DNA from: Mycolicibacter longobardus
Lineage (GTDB): Bacteria; Actinomycetota; Actinomycetes; Mycobacteriales; Mycobacteriaceae
NCBI RefSeq assembly: GCF_002102265.1
Contig: NZ_LQPG01000018.1
Location: 1-64,000 of the forward strand
Direction of reading: 5' to 3'
Length of the DNA: 64,000 bases
Made by a program: the position numbers and the translations under genes. The notes under the pieces were generated by a model. The model had not been told where the DNA came from. It was given only the letters and a program-made list of their open reading frames with translations, and did not search any database. The first letter of the stretch is position 1, and each line of letters starts with the position of its first letter. Shown here in pieces: positions 36,991-45,064 of the stretch.

Positions 36991-38850
36991 TCACCCAATC
37001 TTCCGTACGACTCCAAAGCGTTCCAAGTCATTCACTGCGCCGGTTGTTCCGTCTGGCCTGATTATTCGGAATTGTGTTCCGCCACCGGGTTGGTGAAACC
37101 ACGGCGCAGTTTGTGACTGCTCGATATGCCAGCCGGGCGGCAGCGCCGTGGGATCGTTGACGACATACCGTAGATACGGTTTCGTTGCGCTTTCCGGCGG
37201 GAGTGATAATTCGGCAAATGGCGTCCCTTTCGGAGCCATGTAGCCGCCGTATTCAGAGCCGAATCGTCCGAGCTCGGTGCCAGCGGCCAAGTCGGCGTCG
37301 GGGATGACGGTGCCCGGTATGGCGTAGGGCTTGCTGGCCAGGCTGTCATTAGGGTAGATCAGGTGGCCGGCGGAGTCGGTGTACTGGGGTCCGGGTTCGA
37401 TGGGGTGGTAGCCGTCGAACAAGGGTGATTCGGGTGGGAGCGGATGTACCTCGGCTGCCTGGGGCGCCACGTGTGGGCCGCTGGCATGCGGGGCGTGTTC
37501 GTGGGTGACAGGCGGGGGGACGTGGTCGCCGCTGGTTGTGACCGGGGTGTGCAGTCCCTGGTGGACTGCGAGGTCGTCGGCGGCGGCGTGGGCACGGATT
37601 TCGGCTTGGGCTGTCGCGCGCGGCAGCACATTGTCGGCGCTCAGACCCGCGGCACTACCGCCACCGGCTTCGAGGGCTTCGCGGGCGAATAGTGCCCTCA
37701 TTCCCTGCCAGCCGGCTTCGACGCCGGCCTTGCCAGCGCTGACCGCGGGACCGGCGCCCACCGCGGTGAAGATGACGTTCTGCAGCAGCGCGTCATCGGG
37801 GGTGACCCGGCCCGGATCGAGGAATCGAGAGGCGACCAGTTTGCCGTCCTGATAGGTGAAGTACGCCCCGCTGCCGGCTCCGGCGCCCTGGTCGTAGATC
37901 TCGCCGCGACCGTTCTTGAGCACCCCGGTCACCACCATCTTCTGACCGTCAAGGGTGTAGGCGAACGACAGTGCCCCGTCCTTGCCCAGCTGCACCGACG
38001 CCGGGTCGATCGTCGAGTAGTCGGGGATCTTGCCCAGGTCATCGAGGGCATCGGCAAGGTTCTTCTTCAACGCCGGTAGCCGCTTCATGGCCTGCTGGGC
38101 CTCATCGCTGCCGGCACCCTTCGCATAGGCTTTCGCCGCGGCATCATCGAGGGCCTTTTGAGCGGCCCGCACTCGGGCCATGGCATCCAGCACCGCGTGA
38201 TCGTTGGCCCGCAACAGGTTATCGAATGCGGACTGGTTGCCCGGCGCTGTCGGGGCGGGGCTCAGGGGCCGGTAGCCGTACAGTGGTGCCGCGTCGTAGC
38301 CATCTGACAACAGCCTGCTCGTTGAGTCCTGAAGTGTGGCTGCGTAGTCGCCACGGATCTTTTCGATCTGATGCAGGATGCCGGCAGTGTCATCGATCGC
38401 CACCTGCTCCAGCTCGGAGGTGTCGAGGTCCGCTTCCTGGTACATCCCGATGCGGTTGTCGATGTCTTGCAGCTGAACCTCTAGCGCATGGATCTTCTTG
38501 GCCGCTGACTTCTGGGCTTCGGCCAGGGCGGCTGCGATGTTCTCCAGGTCGGTGCCGATCGCGGTGAGCTGGGTTTGCTGCAGGTGCAACGTAGTGGTGG
38601 CGCGCCGCACTTCGGGCGAGTCGTTGATCGGATGCTCGCCGTTCTCCCGGTTCCAGGCCGTCTGGAAGCGTTGGCGGGCTTCGGCAAATGCCGCGCCGGA
38701 CTCGGCGGTACACGCGCCCGCGTTGTGGAAGGCCTGCGCGAGCTCGTCGACGACGGCCGGGTTGCCGCTTTGCAAGGTGTTGTTGACCTGCCACGGGTCA
38801 CCGCCGGCGGCGTCGATGAGCAGCGCCAGATTTATATGCCGGAGTTGCAC
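36991..38850 (-). CDS. TNT-domain (NAD glycohydrolase-like) toxin, CpnT-like
   Basis: 619 residues. Residues 1-200 are helical with a coiled-coil (LQDIDNRIGMYQEADLD), like the N-termini of mycobacterial type VII-associated proteins. The middle is Ala/Gly-rich and 430-480 is His/Pro-rich linker. Residues 525-619 match the TNT fold of CpnT: GRFGSEYGGYMAPKGTPF (Arg529), SLPPES, APWFHQPGGGTQF (Gln593). Where the family has YHxY this protein has YLRY (Leu560), a possible loss of a catalytic His. CpnT's TNT hydrolyses NAD+ in host cells. GTG start overlaps the upstream small gene by 19 bp, and the immunity gene follows. Confidence 0.8.
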   Translation of the reverse strand: MQLRHINLALLIDAAGGDPWQVNNTLQSGNPAVVDELAQAFHNAGACTAESGAAFAEARQRFQTAWNRENGEHPINDSPEVRRATTTLHLQQTQLTAIGTDLENIAAALAEAQKSAAKKIHALEVQLQDIDNRIGMYQEADLDTSELEQVAIDDTAGILHQIEKIRGDYAATLQDSTSRLLSDGYDAAPLYGYRPLSPAPTAPGNQSAFDNLLRANDHAVLDAMARVRAAQKALDDAAAKAYAKGAGSDEAQQAMKRLPALKKNLADALDDLGKIPDYSTIDPASVQLGKDGALSFAYTLDGQKMVVTGVLKNGRGEIYDQGAGAGSGAYFTYQDGKLVASRFLDPGRVTPDDALLQNVIFTAVGAGPAVSAGKAGVEAGWQGMRALFAREALEAGGGSAAGLSADNVLPRATAQAEIRAHAAADDLAVHQGLHTPVTTSGDHVPPPVTHEHAPHASGPHVAPQAAEVHPLPPESPLFDGYHPIEPGPQYTDSAGHLIYPNDSLASKPYAIPGTVIPDADLAAGTELGRFGSEYGGYMAPKGTPFAELSLPPESATKPYLRYVVNDPTALPPGWHIEQSQTAPWFHQPGGGTQFRIIRPDGTTGAVNDLERFGVVRKIG

Positions 38851-39146
38851 CGCACCGCACGAAGTTCGGCCGCACTGTGCTGGTCCATGCCGATGAAGGC
38901 TTCCCGGGCGCGGTGTGCCTTGTTGGCGACATCGGTCAGAACCCGGCGGTGATCGTTGAGGGTAGTGACATGGTCGCTGTGGCGGGTCGAGATCGCCTGG
39001 TGGTAGACGTCGGCGGCGCCGAAACTGCCGAAAATTCCTGCGGTTACCGCGTTTTGATCCAGGGATTCGGCACCCGCCCGGGCGTGGTCCGCGGCGCCGT
39101 GGGAATGGGTTGCACCGTCCTTCAGCATCGCTGGATCGACGAACAT
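38832..39146 (-). CDS. DUF2563-like small protein upstream of the toxin
   Basis: 104 residues starting MFVDPAMLKDGATHSHGAADHARAGAESL. It matches the small mycobacterial DUF2563 group, which lies beside type VII-associated genes, and has GMDQHSAAELRAVRCN at the end. Helical and without Cys-rich motifs. It ends 19 bp inside the toxin gene, so translation is coupled. An EsxE/EsxF-like chaperone or co-secretion role for the toxin is inferred. Confidence 0.72.
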   Translation of the reverse strand: MFVDPAMLKDGATHSHGAADHARAGAESLDQNAVTAGIFGSFGAADVYHQAISTRHSDHVTTLNDHRRVLTDVANKAHRAREAFIGMDQHSAAELRAVRCNSGI

Positions 39147-39391
39147 CCCCAGCCCCTCCTATGCGTCAGCCGTGGATCAACATTGACAGCCGGATAACGG
39201 AGCGTCAATCCACCGGGGTGAAGAACGAGATTTGTGGATCAGGTGACGGCCCGCCGAATGCCCACGTGACACCTGCCGCGGCTGAAACCACGTTGGCTGG
39301 CTATGAGGCTTTCGGCGACCCGCTTTGGGCCTCCTTACAGCGGAAACAACATGTAAGCGAAGAACCGTGACTCGGGGCTACCATCCGTGAG
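39147..39391. other. Divergent intergenic region of the toxin locus
   Basis: 245 bp between the DUF2563-like gene and the divergent membrane-protein gene. No KstR box or clear operator is seen. Both transcription units of the TNT locus must start here. Confidence 0.5.
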
Positions 39392-39874
39392 GTGACCATG
39401 ACGCAGCCCTGGCCCGCACCGCCAGCACCAGTCCGATCCCGCAACTGGCTAGCAGTGACACTCGCTGCCCTGGCCGTAGTCCTTGCGGCAGCCGCGTTGA
39501 TCGTGGCGCTCACGCGGTCAGGATCGGGGGCAGCTCCTACCTACACGGCGGCGCAGAAGGCTGAGGCGAAGACAAAACTGTGTGACAGCTATCGACTTGC
39601 AGCCCAAGTCGCGCATATCGAGACAACGGGTCCAGAAAGCGATCTCGGATTGGCGCGTAATGCTCTCACAAATGGCGCCCTAATGCTTGAAACTGCCGCC
39701 GACGCGCCAGCCCTAGGTTCGGAATATCGTAATGCAGCTCGGGAGCTAGCGGCGGTCTATCAAACTCAGGCCGCCATGGGCACGAGGGGAATGGCCACTA
39801 CTGAAGAATACCAGTCAATCGTTAATGACTCGAACGCCAAGGATCGCATGATGAGAGAGTTGTGCGGTGACTGA
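39392..39874 (+). CDS. Single-pass membrane protein of the TNT locus
   Basis: 160 residues; GTG 39392 or ATG 39398. A Pro-rich cytoplasmic head (QPWPAPPAPVRSRNW) is followed by a membrane segment (about residues 20-42, LAVTLAALAVVLAAAALIVAL) and an extracytoplasmic helical part with two cysteines (LCDSYRLAAQ, MRELCGD) likely in a disulfide. It resembles in layout the small membrane protein Rv3901c next to the cpnT locus. It overlaps the next gene by 8 bp. Confidence 0.72.
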   Translation: MTMTQPWPAPPAPVRSRNWLAVTLAALAVVLAAAALIVALTRSGSGAAPTYTAAQKAEAKTKLCDSYRLAAQVAHIETTGPESDLGLARNALTNGALMLETAADAPALGSEYRNAARELAAVYQTQAAMGTRGMATTEEYQSIVNDSNAKDRMMRELCGD

Positions 39875-42497
39875 CCTTCCTGACTCCAGGCCGTTCACGC
39901 AGATGTTGATTGGTGCTTGGTGGCCTGGTCCGCCCACCGGTCCGGTCGAAGCAGTTGCGTTTTGGTCTAGTCAAACAGATGTCAAACAGAGGGAGGCTGA
40001 GGAACTCAACAACGCGGCTACTTGGCTGGGGGAAAACAACAGTGGCCACACCTTTGAGGATATGCTGAGCCGCCTGCGGCTTGGAAAGAAGCGGTTGCTC
40101 GACGTTGCTCACCAGTGCCGCACCAAAAAGGAAGCCAATGAAAGTGTTGTCACCGCGGTGAACCACCTGCGCGAGACATTGACAAGTATCGCGAAATCAG
40201 GCAATGACGAGATTGACAAAATCCAGAAGAGTAATGAACCGCCAGAAGCGAAGGTCGCGAAAATTAGTGGCGTGGTATTTGAGGCGAATCGACAAGCCAG
40301 CACCGCAGCGATAACCGCAAACAATTCGATAGTCGACGCCACGCAGCGGATGTTCGACGAAACCGGGGTCCGCGCAAACGCTGACGAATGGCTGAGAGGC
40401 CACGGCGCAAACCTCGATGTCCCGCCCCCGCGAAAACCGATCCCGGACGAGGTGACCAGGGCACAAAGCTATGTCGGCGGCCAGGGCGGCCTCGGGACCA
40501 ATGGCTCTCGACCCACCGATGGCCGTGGCACCACCGGCGGCGACGGTGGCGCAGGCGGCCAAGGTGGAACGGGTGCCGGAACACCCGCAAGTACCAACGG
40601 AACCGGTGGCGACGGTGGCGCGGGTGGCGCTGGCGACACGGGTGGTACCACCGGTCCTACAACAGCCAATGGAGATGGCACAGCTACCGGCAACGGTGGA
40701 AACGCGGGGACCGGCGGCAACTTTGGCAGCACGGGCGGCGGCGGCAGGGCAGGAGGCGCCAACTCGAACGGTACGGCAGCCGGTACTAGCGGATCTACCG
40801 GTACTGGGGGCAGTGGCGGCGGCCAGACTGGTACCGGCGCAGGAGGTCAAGCCAGTACCAGCGGGCCTACAAACACAGGCGGAGGCGCCCGAGGCGCCAA
40901 CATCGGCACTGGTGGAGGCGGTCAAACAGACGGCGGTGGGACGGGTGATGGCGCTCAGGCAGGTAATAGCGGCACTGGTGGGGGCGGTCAAACGGGCGGT
41001 GGTGGGACCGGTCGTGGCGCTCAGGCCGGAAATAATGGCAACAGTGTTGCGAGCGGTGTCCCAGCTGGAACCGCCGGACCGCCCGGCGGTGTCCCTGGCT
41101 TGCAGGGAGGCGGCGGTGGAGGTGGAACGCCCGGTTTCGGCGGGTCGGGCGGCGGCCTTGGCGGTACATCACCCCTGACCTCCTCCCTGCCGGGCCTCGG
41201 CGGTGGTGGCAGCGGGCCTGGCGCCGGCCCACAGAGCCTCCAGAGCGGGGGACTGCAGGCATTTTCTTCGGTGACACCCGGTGGACCTAATGGGCCGGGC
41301 GGACCGCCGCCACCGTTGGCGCAGGGCGGACCGGGCTCGTCTGGTTTCGGCCAGTCGGGCGGACCGAACGTTCCGCCGTCGCCGTCGGTGACGCCGATGG
41401 CCGGTGGGATGCTCGGCAACTTGGCCCATCTGGCCGGCCCGAGCTCTGATGCGACGGCTGCCGCCTCAGCCGCTGGCGGGACGACGCCGACACCGGCGAC
41501 GCCGGTAGCCCCAACGGTGTCAGCCGGCCCGGCGTCGGTGCCGTCGGCTCCGATCAGCGCCGGCCCGGCAGTCCCCTCGGGTCCGTTGCCCGGCTATGGG
41601 GCCGACCTGCGCCCGGCGGGTGGAGCCGTCCCGGCCACGCCCGTGAGCCCTGCTGGGCCTGCTGGTCCGCCCTCACCGCCATCGCCTGGCAGCCCTACGA
41701 CACCGACTTCGGGCGGAGCCACGGTGGCTTCCACCGGTGACCGTCCGGTCCCGGGTAAGCCAGCCCCCGGTATCGGAGGGCAGTCGGGTGCGTCGGTGGC
41801 CGGCAATATGGGGGCCGGGGGCACTGCCGGGGCCGGGGCCGGCACGGCCGCCCGGCGACTGGCTGAACAGCAGGATTTGCAGCGCAAGGTTGACGCGGTA
41901 GCCCGCCAGGCACCCAACCTCGCCTGGGCGGCCGGGCTTCGCGATGACGAGACCACCACCGTGCTGGTCACCGACCTGGCTGGGGGCTGGATTCCGCCCA
42001 CCGTCAAACTTCCACCCGGGGTCACCCTGCTGGATCCGGCGCACCGTCGCCGCGACACCACTGCGGTTGATCTGCTCGGGGCGGTGGTCGCGGCCGCTGC
42101 CCACCAACCCAACACCTACATCACCGACGCCGGTCCGAACGATCCGATTCCCGGCAGCGGGGAGCGCGCCCGCTATGGCCAGCACCTCGATGAACTGGGT
42201 CCCACGCTTATCGACGTCACCGGATCCAACGCGCGCTTGCCGCGCATCGTGCAGACCGTGGCACGTGCCATGGCCCGCAGATCCGGCGTCGCCGACAACG
42301 AAATCGCACTGTTCCGGCAGGTAGTCACCGAGACGCAGGCGCGGGTACTGTCAGCCTATCCCCAGCACGCTCCCCGGGATGTGGCCGACTGGATGCTGTT
42401 AGCGGCCATCGACGCCCTGATCGACGGGAGCGAAGAGCTCGCCCGCTACCACCTCGCGTGGCGCCAGGCAGTCTCAGCGGTCGGGCACGCTGTATGA
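39867..42497 (+). CDS. Large Gly-rich protein with Rv3899c-like C-terminus
   Basis: 876 residues, GTG start. Residues 1-200 are helical (NHLRETLTSIAKSGNDEIDKIQ) and end in PPPRKPIPDE. Residues 208-440 are Gly-rich and PGRS-like with a 22-residue tandem repeat. Residues 440-640 are Pro/Ala-rich. The C-terminal 220 residues (VDAVARQAPNLAWAAGLRDDETTTVLVTDLAGGWIPP ... LAAIDALI) match the DUF5632-DUF5631 pair of Rv3899c, encoded in the cpnT neighbourhood. Function unknown; a type VII-secreted or cell-envelope role is likely. Confidence 0.75.
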   Translation: MTDLPDSRPFTQMLIGAWWPGPPTGPVEAVAFWSSQTDVKQREAEELNNAATWLGENNSGHTFEDMLSRLRLGKKRLLDVAHQCRTKKEANESVVTAVNHLRETLTSIAKSGNDEIDKIQKSNEPPEAKVAKISGVVFEANRQASTAAITANNSIVDATQRMFDETGVRANADEWLRGHGANLDVPPPRKPIPDEVTRAQSYVGGQGGLGTNGSRPTDGRGTTGGDGGAGGQGGTGAGTPASTNGTGGDGGAGGAGDTGGTTGPTTANGDGTATGNGGNAGTGGNFGSTGGGGRAGGANSNGTAAGTSGSTGTGGSGGGQTGTGAGGQASTSGPTNTGGGARGANIGTGGGGQTDGGGTGDGAQAGNSGTGGGGQTGGGGTGRGAQAGNNGNSVASGVPAGTAGPPGGVPGLQGGGGGGGTPGFGGSGGGLGGTSPLTSSLPGLGGGGSGPGAGPQSLQSGGLQAFSSVTPGGPNGPGGPPPPLAQGGPGSSGFGQSGGPNVPPSPSVTPMAGGMLGNLAHLAGPSSDATAAASAAGGTTPTPATPVAPTVSAGPASVPSAPISAGPAVPSGPLPGYGADLRPAGGAVPATPVSPAGPAGPPSPPSPGSPTTPTSGGATVASTGDRPVPGKPAPGIGGQSGASVAGNMGAGGTAGAGAGTAARRLAEQQDLQRKVDAVARQAPNLAWAAGLRDDETTTVLVTDLAGGWIPPTVKLPPGVTLLDPAHRRRDTTAVDLLGAVVAAAAHQPNTYITDAGPNDPIPGSGERARYGQHLDELGPTLIDVTGSNARLPRIVQTVARAMARRSGVADNEIALFRQVVTETQARVLSAYPQHAPRDVADWMLLAAIDALIDGSEELARYHLAWRQAVSAVGHAV
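40905..41036 (+). repeat. 66-bp tandem repeat in the Gly-rich gene
   Basis: Two units of 66 bp (40905-40970 and 40971-41036), both starting ggcactggtg and coding for GTGGGGQT-type, 22-residue blocks ending in GAQAGN. A third partial copy precedes. Confidence 0.6.
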
Positions 42498-42928
42498 GCG
42501 CACCTGATGGCTCGCCGTGCGGTGCGGCTATGGCCGGACTGAACCAGCTGCTGGAATCCGATGCGCTGGCGCACATCGATCCAGGCGTAAAGAAACAAGC
42601 TTGGACGACAGCTGCCGCCGCGGTCACCCACCTGCGCGCCAGGCTCACTGAAATCTGCGAGGCCGGGGATCAGGCTTGCAACGCGGCAGCGGCCTCCGCT
42701 CTGTCGGACGCAGCCAAAATTAACCAGTTGAATGCGGTCAAGGACCGCGTCAATAGTGACGCAGCCGGGGCCAGCCGGGCGGCTGTCGCAAAGATCGTCG
42801 GTGTCATCCAGCAGCTTCTCGACGCTGCCGAAAGCCGCGAGGACGCCTCTAAATGGCTTGCCGCGCAAGGTTTCAATATTGCCGAACCCGCACCCCCGCC
42901 GCCGATCCCCAAAGACAAGCTCCGCTAG
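42494..42928 (+). CDS. Small helical protein, paralogous to the N-terminus of the preceding gene
   Basis: 144 residues from ATG 42494, overlapping the previous stop (ATGA). By eye it aligns with residues 75-185 of the 876-residue protein: AAVTHLRARLTEICEAGDQ against TAVNHLRETLTSIAKSGND, and PPPIPKDKLR against PPPRKPIPDE. Domain is all-helical; a small partner in the same complex is plausible. Its stop shares CTAG with the convergent decarboxylase-like gene. Confidence 0.72.
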   Translation: MSAPDGSPCGAAMAGLNQLLESDALAHIDPGVKKQAWTTAAAAVTHLRARLTEICEAGDQACNAAAASALSDAAKINQLNAVKDRVNSDAAGASRAAVAKIVGVIQQLLDAAESREDASKWLAAQGFNIAEPAPPPPIPKDKLR

Positions 42929-43707
42929 CTGCTCACCACATCGGGATCGCCGAACGTCATCTCGACGTGACCCACCGTCGAGGACATCATTGGCCGCTTC
43001 GGCAGGCCCAGTGCGGCCAGCTCGCGGGCATACGGGTGGGTGCCCAGCCGCAGCGTCGTACCGCCCATCGACCCGCGGACCCTGGAAACCCGCATCTCCC
43101 AAGGAATCTCCCGGGTGACACCGTCGAGGTGACTGAACGCCTTGAGTGTCCGTGGCCGGGATGTGAACAGGCCCGGCACCGGCAGTCCGCGTCCGAACTC
43201 CATAGTGACGATGTGTTGGCCGTCGGCGGCCACATCGAAACCCAACTGCCGGCCGTCGCGAACGGTGAAGTCCGCCATGATCTTCGGGAACCCCCAGATG
43301 GTGCGTCCGGCCTCGAGGGTGAACGCCTGGTCGACCGGCAGGTGGTGGATGAATGCGCCGGCGGAGCCCAGTGCACGCCAGCCGCGCGCCTCGGTGCCCG
43401 GCGGTTTAGCGAGGCTCGACGGAGGAGAGGCGAAGCTGGAACCGCCGCATGAACTCGGTGGGTTGATCATTACCGCGGTGCCGAATTCGTGATACTCACC
43501 CAGATCGCCGTCGATGTAGCGGGCCAGCATCAGGTTGACCGCGGCCTGCCCCGGCCGGTGCTGGAAGACCTGCAGGCCGCTGTAGTCGATCATCGCCTGT
43601 GCGGCGTCGGCCGCAACCGAGAACATCGCGGAATGCACATCCGCGTGACGGATCCGGACCGGCATGGTAAGCACAGTTCCAGCGATGGTGTGCTGTGAAA
43701 GAGCCAT
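42925..43707 (-). CDS. Acetoacetate decarboxylase-like protein (Rv3519-like)
   Basis: 260 residues from ATG 43707; Rv3519 has 236. FTLEAGRTIWGFPKIMADF and VRGSMGGTTLRLGTHPYARELAALGLP are the conserved parts of the acetoacetate decarboxylase fold. The Schiff-base Lys position may be the Lys in FPKIM. Reaction unknown; its divergent position beside cyp142 matches M. tuberculosis. Confidence 0.8.
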   Translation of the reverse strand: MALSQHTIAGTVLTMPVRIRHADVHSAMFSVAADAAQAMIDYSGLQVFQHRPGQAAVNLMLARYIDGDLGEYHEFGTAVMINPPSSCGGSSFASPPSSLAKPPGTEARGWRALGSAGAFIHHLPVDQAFTLEAGRTIWGFPKIMADFTVRDGRQLGFDVAADGQHIVTMEFGRGLPVPGLFTSRPRTLKAFSHLDGVTREIPWEMRVSRVRGSMGGTTLRLGTHPYARELAALGLPKRPMMSSTVGHVEMTFGDPDVVSS

Positions 43708-43735
43708 GACGCCCACTGTAATCCGAAGGATGGCG

Positions 43736-44968
43736 ATGACCGAGGTAATGGCCGATGCGAAACCGACCACCAAGCCGGATGTCGATCTGACTGACGGCAA
43801 TTTCTATGCCGACGGCGGTGCGCGCGCCGTCTACCAGTGGATGCGCGCATACGAGCCGGTGTTCCGAGACCGCAATGGCCTGGCTGCGGCGTCGACTTAC
43901 CAGGCGGTGATCGACGCCGAACGTGACCCCGAACTGTTCTCGTCCACCGGCGGCATCCGTCCGGATTCACCCGCGTTGCCGCACATGATCGACATGGACG
44001 ACCCCGAACACCTGCTGCGCCGCAAACTGGTCAACGCCGGATTCACCCGCAAGCGGGTGCACGCCCAGCTACCGTCCATCGAGACGCTGTGCGACACCCT
44101 GATCGACGCGGTATGTGAGCGCGGCGAATGCGATTTCGTCCGCGACATCGCCGCCCCGCTGCCGATGGCGGTGATCGGCGACATGCTCGGGGTGCTGCCC
44201 GAACAGCGCGGCATGCTTTTGAAGTGGTCCGATGATCTGGTAACTGGTCAGAGCTCTCACCTGGACCCGGAGTCGGCGACGGCTCAGGCGGTCATGGCGG
44301 CGTTCGCCGGCTGGACCGAATTCACCAGGGACATCATCACGAAACGTCGGGCCGAGCCCACCGATGACCTGTTCTCCGTCCTGGTCAACGCGGAAGTCGA
44401 CGGGCAGCGGATGAGCGACGACGAGATCATCATGGAAACACTGCTGATCCTGATCGGTGGCGATGAGACCACCCGGCACACCCTGTCCGGGGGCACGGCG
44501 CAGCTGCTGCACCACCCGGACCAGTGGGATCTGCTGCAGCGCGAGCCGGACCGGGTGCCCGTCGCCATTGAGGAGATGCTGCGCTGGACCTCGCCGGTGA
44601 AGAACATGTGTCGCACCCTGACCCGCGACGCTGAGTTCTACGGAACGCAGCTGCGCGAGGGCGAGAAGATACTGCTGATGTTCGAGTCGGCCAACTTCGA
44701 CGAGTCGGTGTTCGACGGCCCAGAGCGCTTCGACGTCACCAGAGACCCCAACAGTCACCTGGCATTCGGCTTCGGCACGCATTTCTGCCTGGGCAACCAG
44801 CTGGCCCGCCTGGAGCTGCGGCTGATGACGCAGCGGGTGTTGCAGCGGCTGCCTGATCTGCGGCTGGCCTCCGGGGAACCGTTGCCGCTGCGCCCGGCCA
44901 ACTTCGTCAGTGGCCTGGAGGCGATGCCGGTGGTGTTCACTCCGACGGCCCCGGTGCTTGAGGGCTAA
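43736..44968 (+). CDS. cyp142: Cytochrome P450 CYP142
   Basis: 410 residues. ATG 43736 is chosen because gaagga (43725-43730) is well spaced; an ATG at 43730 overlaps it. The heme motif is FGFGTHFCLGNQLAR (Cys351) and the I-helix IGGDETTRHT is canonical. It is a sterol 26-oxidase that can replace CYP125, often with opposite stereochemistry. No KstR palindrome is visible before it, unlike both CYP125 genes. Confidence 0.92.
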   Translation: MTEVMADAKPTTKPDVDLTDGNFYADGGARAVYQWMRAYEPVFRDRNGLAAASTYQAVIDAERDPELFSSTGGIRPDSPALPHMIDMDDPEHLLRRKLVNAGFTRKRVHAQLPSIETLCDTLIDAVCERGECDFVRDIAAPLPMAVIGDMLGVLPEQRGMLLKWSDDLVTGQSSHLDPESATAQAVMAAFAGWTEFTRDIITKRRAEPTDDLFSVLVNAEVDGQRMSDDEIIMETLLILIGGDETTRHTLSGGTAQLLHHPDQWDLLQREPDRVPVAIEEMLRWTSPVKNMCRTLTRDAEFYGTQLREGEKILLMFESANFDESVFDGPERFDVTRDPNSHLAFGFGTHFCLGNQLARLELRLMTQRVLQRLPDLRLASGEPLPLRPANFVSGLEAMPVVFTPTAPVLEG

Positions 44969-44981
44969 GTTTCGCGCCCAG

Positions 44982-45029
44982 CGTGTACTGAGCCCGAAAA
45001 ATTCGCCGGATTCTCGGTCTCAGTACACG
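44982..45029. terminator. Inverted repeat after cyp142
   Basis: cgtgtactgagcccga (44982-44997) pairs with tcggtctcagtacacg (45014-45029) with one mismatch. Same hairpin family as 30044-30091. It separates cyp142 and the convergent epimerase gene. Confidence 0.65.
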
Positions 45030-45064
45030 TTCGGCGAGGAGGGGGAGGGCCGAGCGGGCCGAAG

